This document shows, one piece after another, positions 1-5,351 of a stretch of 14,418 bases of DNA (positions are counted from its first letter, which is position 1; every line of letters starts with the position of its first letter). This DNA is from UBA1189 sp045660385 (GTDB lineage: Bacteria > Bacteroidota > Bacteroidia > Bacteroidales > Bacteroidaceae). Location: contig JAZRDT010000059.1 of NCBI GenBank assembly GCA_045660385.1, positions 1 to 14,418 on the forward strand. Reading direction: 5' to 3'. Under the pieces are notes generated by a model. It made no database searches, was not told the origin of the DNA, and saw only the letters and a list, made by a program, of their open reading frames with translations. The translations under genes were made by a program, and so were the position numbers.

Positions 1-74
1 GCATAGTATCTGTTGCGCAATCTTCTGGTTTCAGTCTGTCTGATTCTCTTCAGCGATGATTTGTGGTTTGCCAT
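1..74 (-). CDS. rpsT: 30S ribosomal protein S20, 5' fragment (runs off the window)
   Basis: The first 24 codons are visible and translate to a peptide starting MANHKSSLKRIRQTETRRLR, the characteristic basic N-terminus of bacterial ribosomal protein S20, which binds 16S rRNA in the small subunit. The rest of the gene (family length about 84-90 residues) lies beyond base 1. The start is the ATG read from 74 to 72, with an AGGAAG-like Shine-Dalgarno about 10 bases upstream. The gene lies 32 bp downstream of tRNA-Glu on the same strand. No separate promoter is obvious between them, so the two are probably co-transcribed from the promoter at 233-263. Identification rests on the N-terminus only, but it is distinctive. 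Confidence 0.9.
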   Translation of the reverse strand, partial: MANHKSSLKRIRQTETRRLRNRYY

Positions 75-106
75 TTCTAATCTTCCTATTTTTTTATTTA
101 ACTTTG

Positions 107-178
107 TAGCGCTACGGGGAATCGAACCCCGCTTTTGAGAATGAAAATCTCACGTCCTAACCGATAGACGATAGCGCC
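107..178 (-). tRNA. tRNA-Glu (anticodon UUC)
   Basis: The reverse strand folds into a complete cloverleaf of 72 nt. The 7-bp acceptor stem is GGCGCTA pairing with TAGCGCT (first pair G-U), the D arm contains GGTTAGGAC, and the anticodon loop is TTTTCAT with anticodon TTC. The T arm is CGGGG-TTCGATT-CCCCG, and the discriminator base is A at position 107. The next bases are CAA, so the 3' CCA is not encoded and must be added after processing. It reads GAA/GAG codons as glutamate. It is followed by rpsT on the same strand. Confidence 0.96.
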
Positions 179-232
179 ATCCTTTGGTGAGCTTGCCTTG
201 TATTACCGAGGCTTACTGCTCGAAAGCGGATG

Positions 233-263
233 CAAAGGTAGGCACTTTTTTTGAAACAGCAAA
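233..263 (-). promoter_or_regulatory. Promoter for tRNA-Glu/rpsT
   Basis: On the minus strand a -33 TTTG (263-260) is followed, after exactly 19 bp, by a -7 element TACCTTTG (240-233), matching the Bacteroidetes consensus TTTG-N19-TAnnTTTG. Transcription would start near 226, leaving a leader of roughly 48 nt before the tRNA 5' end at 178. The site is back to back with the recO promoter. Match by eye only. Confidence 0.65.
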
Positions 264-297
264 CACTTTCTACTTTTTTTTTGTAGAAAAGGTGTTT
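261..297. repeat. Inverted repeat between two divergent promoters
   Basis: AAACACTTTCTAC (261-273) is complementary to GTAGAAA plus GTGTTT (283-289 and 292-297), with a 2-base bulge and a 9-T spacer. The -33 boxes of the two divergent promoters (260-263 and 280-283) sit at or overlap the edges of the repeat. It may be a regulator-binding site or may simply reflect two similar promoters facing away from each other. Confidence 0.45.
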
Positions 298-310
298 TTT
301 TGTAGTTTTG
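280..310 (+). promoter_or_regulatory. Promoter for recO and the downstream permease gene
   Basis: TTTG at 280-283 and TAGTTTTG at 303-310 are separated by 19 bp, matching the Bacteroidetes -33/-7 consensus. The predicted start point is near 316, giving a leader of about 30 nt before the recO ATG at 345. An AGAGG sequence lies about 10 bases before that ATG. The assignment is a visual match to consensus. Confidence 0.65.
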
Positions 311-344
311 CATCGTTTTAAGAGAACAGAAAGAGGCAAAAAGC

Positions 345-1067
345 ATGTATATCGACGACAAAGGCATAGTATTGAGGTGTGTGAAGTACGACGACAAGTC
401 GTTCATCGCTCATGTGTTCACAGCCTCGCGCGGACACGTCTCTTTTATGGTCAATGGCTCGCATGGCAAACGCTCGGGCACGAGTGCACGACTATTCCAA
501 CCGATGGCCTTCCTATCGTTCTTATGGGACATGAAACCCAATGCCTCACTGCAGCGCATGAAGGAGGCGCGCCTGCTCTTCATCCAGCAAGACATTCCTC
601 TGCACCCCATCAAGCGTAGCGTAACCATGCTGCTATCTGAGTTCATGGCCTACACCCTGCGCGACGAGGCCTCGAATCCCGACCTATACCTATATATAGA
701 ACACTCGATGCGATGGCTCGACATGGCCGAGACGGGATATGCCAACTTCCACTTGGTCTTCCTCCTCAAGCTCGCCCGCTTCTTGGGTATCGCCCCCAAT
801 ATGGAGACCTATAGCGATGGCGAACTCTTCGACCTCACGAGTGGACAGTTCATCCCCTACGGCACAGCGTCGGACAACATCATGTCGGGACACGACACCC
901 AACTACTTTTTGCACTTAGCAGAGCCACCTACGAAACAATGGAAAGCATCGCCATGAGCCGCCAAGACAGGGCGCGGATGATACAGTACCTAGCCACCTA
1001 CTACACCATCCACATCCCCAAGTTCCCCGCATTACAATCATTAGAGATATTACAGCAGCTGATATAG
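345..1067 (+). CDS. recO: DNA repair protein RecO
   Basis: The 240-residue product matches Bacteroidales RecO in length and layout. It has an N-terminal OB-fold beginning MYIDDKGIVLRCVKYDDKS, followed by an alpha-helical C-terminal domain. RecO works in the cytoplasm with RecR and RecF, helping RecA replace SSB on gapped single-stranded DNA and annealing complementary strands. Some RecO proteins carry a four-cysteine zinc site; here the only cysteine is residue 12, so that site is absent. The ATG at 345 follows an AGAGG ribosome-binding sequence and a consensus promoter at 280-310. The DMT permease gene starts 37 bp after the stop, so the two are probably co-transcribed. Codons are GC-rich, as in valS. 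Identification is from overall resemblance rather than one catalytic motif. Confidence 0.88.
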   Translation: MYIDDKGIVLRCVKYDDKSFIAHVFTASRGHVSFMVNGSHGKRSGTSARLFQPMAFLSFLWDMKPNASLQRMKEARLLFIQQDIPLHPIKRSVTMLLSEFMAYTLRDEASNPDLYLYIEHSMRWLDMAETGYANFHLVFLLKLARFLGIAPNMETYSDGELFDLTSGQFIPYGTASDNIMSGHDTQLLFALSRATYETMESIAMSRQDRARMIQYLATYYTIHIPKFPALQSLEILQQLI

Positions 1068-1104
1068 GTGGTCAACAGACAACAAACAATAGATAACAAA
1101 AAAC

Positions 1105-2016
1105 ATGACAGAGAAAACTAGCATATTCCAGCGTCCCCTATGGGTTACCCTCTTTGCCCTCACCGCAGCCATCGCCTGGGGTTGGGCCTATCCACTGATA
1201 AAGTTCGGCTTCACCGAGTTTGGCATCACCGAAACGATGACAGGCAGCAAGATACTCTTTGCCGGCATACGCTTTGCCATGTCAGGATTCATCCTACTCA
1301 TCATCGCAGCTGCTACCAAGCGCAACTTCCGAGTGTCGAAGCCTGCCGACTGGAGCTACATACTGCTCTTTGCCATGCTCAATACCACGTTTCACTATAG
1401 CTGCTTCTACATAGGCTTGTCTCACAGTGATGGAGCTCGCGCCGCCATCCTCAACTCGCTGAGCGTATTCCTCGTCGTGCTGCTCGCCTGCCTATTCTTC
1501 AAGAGCGACCGCCTTACCCCAAGGAAGATTCTCGGCTGCGCCATAGGTATCACTGGCATCCTCATCCTCAACGTCGGCAAGGGCGGTGGTGGACAGTTCA
1601 CCCTCATGGGCGATGGCATGATTGTACTTAATGCCCTCTGCTCGGCCTTTGCCAGCCTCCTGACGCGCGGGCTCTCACGCCGTGTCGATGTGTTTGTAGG
1701 TACGGGCTATAGTCTATTCTTTGGCGGGCTCTTGCTCATCATCCCCAGCCTATTCATGCACGGCACCCTACCCCACATCACCACCAATGGTCTCATCATC
1801 CTAGGTCTGCTCATCGCCATCTCAGCCCTCGGCTTCGCCCTCTACAACAAACTCATCAGTTGCAACCCCGTAGGCAAGATAGCCATCTTCAATTCCCTTA
1901 TCCCCGTAGTGGGTGCTCTCACCTCATGCCTCTGCCTAGGCGAGCCCTTCTACATGAAGTACCTCGCCGCCTGTCTCCTCGCCATGGGCGGAATCTATAT
2001 TATCAATAAAGGATAA
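1105..2016 (+). CDS. EamA/DMT-family inner-membrane permease
   Basis: The 303-residue protein is strongly hydrophobic, with about ten predicted transmembrane helices arranged as two EamA repeats (roughly residues 13-150 and 165-300). This is the standard drug/metabolite transporter layout. Typical landmarks are the N-terminal WGWAYPLIKFG helix, the charged loop with TPRKILGCAIGITGILIL ending repeat 1, and the second-repeat segment NPVGKIAIFNSLIPVVGA. Family members export amino acids, nucleotide precursors or drugs, but the substrate cannot be read from the sequence. No Shine-Dalgarno is visible before the ATG, as is common in Bacteroidetes. It follows recO closely. Its stop is 4 bp from the convergent fucosidase stop, with no terminator hairpin between them. 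Confidence 0.9.
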   Translation: MTEKTSIFQRPLWVTLFALTAAIAWGWAYPLIKFGFTEFGITETMTGSKILFAGIRFAMSGFILLIIAAATKRNFRVSKPADWSYILLFAMLNTTFHYSCFYIGLSHSDGARAAILNSLSVFLVVLLACLFFKSDRLTPRKILGCAIGITGILILNVGKGGGGQFTLMGDGMIVLNALCSAFASLLTRGLSRRVDVFVGTGYSLFFGGLLLIIPSLFMHGTLPHITTNGLIILGLLIAISALGFALYNKLISCNPVGKIAIFNSLIPVVGALTSCLCLGEPFYMKYLAACLLAMGGIYIINKG

Positions 2017-2020
2017 GCTA

Positions 2021-3349
2021 TCAGTCGCGCATCTCGACCACCACGATATAATCCACTCCTGAGGGCACCTCATCGAAGAACAGGGCCACCTCCTCCTTTG
2101 TGCGCTTTATCTTCAACGCTTGTTTGGTGTCGTACAACGATGCTCGCTTCACCTTGTCACCCCGAAGCGGAAGACGCAGTTCCTTCGTCCCATGATTAAA
2201 GATATGCACGAAGAGCCGGTTGCCCTTACGAGTTGTCACGCCCCACTCCTGAACTGGGATATCCCCCGCCACCGTACCATAGATAGTCTCACCATAACGG
2301 CTTGTCCACTCGCCCATCGCCTTCAGACGATCAAGCGCAGCAGCAGGCAGTTCTCCATTGGGTTGTGGACCGATATTAAGCAATAAGTTAGCCCCTTTAC
2401 CCGAAGTGCTCACGAGGTAGCGTATCAGCGTCTCGGCACTTTTGTAGTTTTGGTCTGCCACACGATATCCCCACATACCATTCATTGTTTGACAAGTCTC
2501 CAAAGGCAGTCGGCTCACCTCCTGTCCCGAGAATCCCGCCTTATTCTCTCCAGGCAGGTCACGCTCGAAAAGCTGTATATCCTCACCCTCGATGGGGGAT
2601 TGATGATGATTGTTGCCCACAAGACATGCCGGCTGCAGACGATGAATCAGTTCATATTGCTCCTTGAGCTGCCAATCAAAAGGCACAGAGTCTTGCTGAT
2701 GATCCCACCACCCGTCAAACCATATAGCCCCGACCTCACCATAATTGCTCAGCAGCTCGGTCAATTGGCTATTCATAAAAGCATAGTACGATGCCCAGTC
2801 CGCCTTTGCCGGATTCTTGCCTGTACCACGCCCCGTAATACCGGCAGGGTAGTCGTCACGGGTCCAGTCGATATGCGAATAGTAGAAGTGCAACTTTATG
2901 CCTTGGCGGTGACATTCATCAGCCAGTTCCTTTACCACATCCCTACCGAAAGGCGTAGCATCCACGATATTGTAGTCCGACTGCTCGGTATCCCACATCG
3001 AAAAACCATCATGATGACGAGATGTGAAGCAGATATACTTAGCTCCAGCTCCCTTGATAGCACTTACCCACTCCTTTGCATCGAAGTCTATCGGATAGAA
3101 TGCCGATGCCGCCTTGGCATACTCCCTATTATCAATATTGGCCGTAGTCATAAACCACTCACCCTGTCCAAACAGGCTGTAGACACCCCAGTGAATAAAG
3201 ATACCCAACTTGCTATCGGCAAATTCCTGTCTCGCCTTTATGTTCTCGAGAGCAGGCACATAGGGACTTTGCTCCTGCGCCATAACTCCACATGCAGCCA
3301 ACACCCCCAAGATGCCAACCGCCATCCTTCTAAACCATATGTTCTTCAT
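2021..3349 (-). CDS. Secreted alpha-L-fucosidase, glycoside hydrolase family 29
   Basis: This retaining GH29 fucosidase would release terminal alpha-L-fucose from glycans. Visible family hallmarks are FIHWGVYS (51-58), RHHDGFSMWD (111-120), FYYSHIDW (155-162) and AIWFDGWWD (208-216), where Asp212 is the expected nucleophile. The acid/base glutamate is variable in GH29; Glu254-Glu268 hold candidates. The ATG at 3349 gives 442 residues and a clean signal sequence (MKNIWFRRMAVGILGVLAAC). An in-frame ATG at 3445 would add 32 unsuitable residues and is rejected. LAAC with Cys20 resembles a lipobox, but ordinary cleavage after VMA (24) is equally possible. A weak -7-like TATTTTTTG lies at 3394-3386 without a good -33 box. 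No SusCD or fucose-catabolism gene adjoins it. Confidence 0.93.
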   Translation of the reverse strand: MKNIWFRRMAVGILGVLAACGVMAQEQSPYVPALENIKARQEFADSKLGIFIHWGVYSLFGQGEWFMTTANIDNREYAKAASAFYPIDFDAKEWVSAIKGAGAKYICFTSRHHDGFSMWDTEQSDYNIVDATPFGRDVVKELADECHRQGIKLHFYYSHIDWTRDDYPAGITGRGTGKNPAKADWASYYAFMNSQLTELLSNYGEVGAIWFDGWWDHQQDSVPFDWQLKEQYELIHRLQPACLVGNNHHQSPIEGEDIQLFERDLPGENKAGFSGQEVSRLPLETCQTMNGMWGYRVADQNYKSAETLIRYLVSTSGKGANLLLNIGPQPNGELPAAALDRLKAMGEWTSRYGETIYGTVAGDIPVQEWGVTTRKGNRLFVHIFNHGTKELRLPLRGDKVKRASLYDTKQALKIKRTKEEVALFFDEVPSGVDYIVVVEMRD

Positions 3350-3824
3350 AGCTTCATATATTATCAGAATTTCGGGCGCAAGATACAAAAAATATCGAAA
3401 AGCCACAAGCCTATCCCCATAGCAGGTGACACACATCACCAACAAGGAGAAGTGAAGAAGACATAAGGTGTTTTGAGAAGAAAATAGACCTTACAAAACG
3501 AAACGCGAGCAAATCTCATACAAAAAATGTAGCATATTGCTAGCAAGTCCAGTAGTTTACACATTACTTATAGATGACTATCGGAAACTCTTTAGAATAT
3601 TGCTTTTATTCTCTACGAATAGAATTACAAGACACAAACGTAAATAAGAAATACTATTTCTATCCACCACTACACAAGAAACCGCCAATAATTCCTCCCC
3701 TTTGAGCCCAAATAACACATACTCTCCTCGCGAGGAGAATAGATTATCCTTGCGAAGAGAATACTTTATCCTCGTGAAGATAATAGTTTCTCCTCGCGAG
3801 GGTAATAACAACACAAAAAGAAGT
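3350..3824. other. Non-coding region between the fucosidase gene and the IS
   Basis: No convincing gene is present. The stretch is AT-rich and carries the fucosidase leader at its left end and the 22-bp repeat array at its right end. A 78-codon minus-strand frame (3578-3814) runs through the array, but the repeat period is not a multiple of three, so the repeats are not read in a constant frame. It is unlikely to be a protein gene. Confidence 0.6.
3724..3809. repeat. Four tandem 22-bp repeats with a palindromic core
   Basis: Four imperfect units begin their CCTCGCGAGG-like core at 3726, 3748, 3770 and 3792, an exact 22-bp period. The best unit is TCCTCGCGAGGAGAATA followed by about five variable bases. 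The first copy has the perfect palindrome TCCTCGCGAGGA; the others carry one or two substitutions (CTTGCGAAG, CTCGTGAAG, CTCGCGAGG). A possible degenerate fifth unit starts at 3695. The array ends 15 bp before the IS left end. There is no CRISPR-like spacer between units. Confidence 0.8.
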
Positions 3825-3848
3825 CAGGGCAAACGCATCAGAATTTCC
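3825..3848 (+). repeat. IS left terminal inverted repeat
   Basis: This 24-bp end begins CAGGGCAAACGCATCAG and pairs with the end at 5082-5105 at 22 of 24 positions. It is the outermost part of the ISAs1-family element and the expected transposase-binding site. Confidence 0.85.
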
Positions 3849-3967
3849 ATAAAATCTTGTTCTTGAAAATCCTGTTTATCTATTTGATATACACGTTGTT
3901 ATATTTGATTATGTCGTAGTTTTTAGTAATTTTACACCTATAAAGTTTTACAAATTTTGACATAAAA

Positions 3968-5092
3968 ATGGACCTAATTAGCATAATTAAATACTTGGAT
4001 GACCCTCGTCGTGAGCAGGGGCGTATCCATTCTCTGGAGAGTATCATGTATATATCGATTGCCGCAGTCATCGGTGGCGCCGAGAGTTGGAACGAGGTGG
4101 AGGAGTTCGGTCATCTGAAGGAGGATTTCTTCTCTTCTCGGATAAAGGGATTCTCGGGTATCCCCTCCCACGACACGTTCAACCGTGTATTCAGCCTTCT
4201 TGACCCCATGCAGCTGGAACGCTGCTTCCGGGTATGGATTAAGGAGATATGCAATAGCTACAAGGGTGTGGTGGCTATAGATGGCAAGACCATCTGTGGC
4301 GCCAGGACAGAGAATCCGGACGGAAGTTTCGACAAACTGCACATTGTCAGCGCCTGGGCAACAGCTAACGGCATATCTTTGGGTCAGGAGAGAGTGAAGG
4401 AGAAGTCCAATGAAATCACCGCCATTCCGGCACTGATAAAGGCTCTGGACCTGTCGGAATGCACTATCACCATAGATGCAATGGGGTGCCAGAAGGAAAT
4501 CACCTCTGCAATAATCGAAAAGGGGGCGGATTATGTCATCTGTCTGAAGAAGAACCAGCGCAGGTTTCATGAAACGGTCAGCCACTGGTTTGATGATTTC
4601 CAGCGCAAGCATGTCCCGCCTATACGATATCAGACATTCACGACCACGGATGAGGGGCACGGGCGCTACGAGCGAAGGCATTGTGAGGTGTTCTGCAACG
4701 GTTTGTTGGGTCCATACTTCAAAGGATGGGAGGGGCTGCAGAGCATTGTGAAACTTACATCCTTGCGCAGAGACATCAAGACGGGAACCAAGAGCGAGGA
4801 GGTGCGCTACTATATATCATCAATCGGCCTTGATCCTGAAAGGATACTTCGCAGCATACGTGCGCATTGGGGGATAGAGAACAATCTCCACTGGCATTTG
4901 GACGTGACGTTCAATGAAGACAGCACTCGCAAGACGAAGAATGCTGCGACCAACTTCTCTTTGCTGAACAAGATAGCCTTGATGGTGGTGAAGAATTCCT
5001 CAAAAAAGGGAAGTCTCAAGGCTAAAAGAAAGGCGGCAGGATGGGACAATAAAGTCCTGGCGCAGATGCTGGACGAAGAGTGGAATTTCTGA
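3968..5092 (+). CDS. ISAs1-family DDE transposase
   Basis: The 374-residue length is normal for ISAs1-family (H-repeat-like) transposases. An N-terminal DDE_Tnp_1-associated domain (about 1-95, with DPRREQGRIHSLESIM) precedes the catalytic domain. Expected acidic residues are Asp105 in AIDGKTICGA, Asp170 in TIDAMGCQKEI and Glu304 in RAHWGIENNLHWHLDVTFNE, so the enzyme looks intact. The ATG at 3968 follows a 143-bp AT-rich leader containing TATATTTG (3900-3907), a possible -7 box without a correctly spaced -33 TTTG. The stop overlaps the right inverted repeat. The gene catalyses movement of its own element and is probably unrelated to neighbouring functions, apart from any rearrangement it caused. 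Confidence 0.95.
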   Translation: MDLISIIKYLDDPRREQGRIHSLESIMYISIAAVIGGAESWNEVEEFGHLKEDFFSSRIKGFSGIPSHDTFNRVFSLLDPMQLERCFRVWIKEICNSYKGVVAIDGKTICGARTENPDGSFDKLHIVSAWATANGISLGQERVKEKSNEITAIPALIKALDLSECTITIDAMGCQKEITSAIIEKGADYVICLKKNQRRFHETVSHWFDDFQRKHVPPIRYQTFTTTDEGHGRYERRHCEVFCNGLLGPYFKGWEGLQSIVKLTSLRRDIKTGTKSEEVRYYISSIGLDPERILRSIRAHWGIENNLHWHLDVTFNEDSTRKTKNAATNFSLLNKIALMVVKNSSKKGSLKAKRKAAGWDNKVLAQMLDEEWNF

Positions 5093-5105
5093 TGCGTCTG
5101 CCCTG
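5082..5105 (-). repeat. IS right terminal inverted repeat
   Basis: Read on the minus strand it begins CAGGGCAGACGCATCAG, matching the left end at 22 of 24 positions. It contains the transposase stop codon (5090-5092). Confidence 0.85.
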
Positions 5106-5336
5106 TCGCGACCATGTGTGCAGGTGTACGCCATCAAAATCCATTTAAACACGAAGATAATAAGAAGACTATACCATTCTTTGCATTTGCATATACGCTA
5201 ACCGAATTCAAGGTGACACTTGAGGACAGCAAGGACGACCTGGGCTGTCCTTGTTATTCGATTCATAATGTGTTGATTATGCCAAACAAGAACAGCCGGG
5301 CAGCCTATTGCGGAAGACCTATTATAAAGAGGGCAA
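5106..5336. other. Unassigned segment between the IS and the truncated SusC gene
   Basis: I recognise no gene here. A 75-codon plus frame (5114-5341) is open, but its product resembles nothing I know and it ends across the SusC junction. No signal peptide or carboxypeptidase-regulatory-like sequence that could be the missing SusC N-terminus is seen in any plus frame. Two overlapping hairpins occur: GGACAGC (5224-5230) with GCTGTCC (5244-5250), and CAAGGAC (5230-5236) with GTCCTTG (5247-5253). They share bases, so only one can form at a time. No correctly spaced TTTG/TAnnTTTG promoter for SusC was found. Confidence 0.5.
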
Positions 5337-5351
5337 AGTAGTGCGAAGACT

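Larger units (their letters stand above)
3825..5105 (+). mobile_element. Complete ISAs1-family insertion sequence, 1281 bp
   Basis: Terminal inverted repeats define the element. The left end at 3825 starts CAGGGCAAACGCATCAG, and the reverse complement of the right end at 5105 starts CAGGGCAGACGCATCAG; 22 of the outer 24 bases match. It holds one full-length transposase gene whose TGA stop is inside the right repeat. ISAs1 elements normally duplicate 8-10 bp of target. The left flank (AAAAAGAAGT) and right flank (TCGCGACCAT) do not match, so no target duplication is present. This suggests rearrangement or deletion after insertion. Confidence 0.88.

Noticed and set aside
3350..3445. Longer fucosidase start at 3445 adding 32 residues
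   Set aside because: The extension has no signal-peptide character and would bury the good signal sequence that starts at 3349.
2450..3466. 338-codon plus-strand frame opposite the fucosidase
   Set aside because: It is a shadow of the minus-strand GH29 gene. The translation is rich in His, Arg, Ser and Leu with no domain, while the other strand has clear catalytic motifs.
3724..3809. CRISPR array
   Set aside because: The 22-bp units are directly tandem and have no unique spacers of 30 bp or so; no cas gene is present.
3578..3814. Minus-strand 78-codon open frame across the 22-bp repeats
   Set aside because: The repeat period is not divisible by three, so the units are read in changing frames. 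There is no Shine-Dalgarno or recognisable protein sequence, and the repeats explain the open stretch.
3974..4681. 235-codon minus-strand frame inside the transposase gene
   Set aside because: It is a shadow of the transposase, which has all catalytic motifs on the plus strand.
5114..5341. 75-codon plus-strand frame between the IS and SusC
   Set aside because: No family resemblance, no ribosome-binding site, and its end crosses into sequence homologous to SusC in another frame. It is probably chance or debris.
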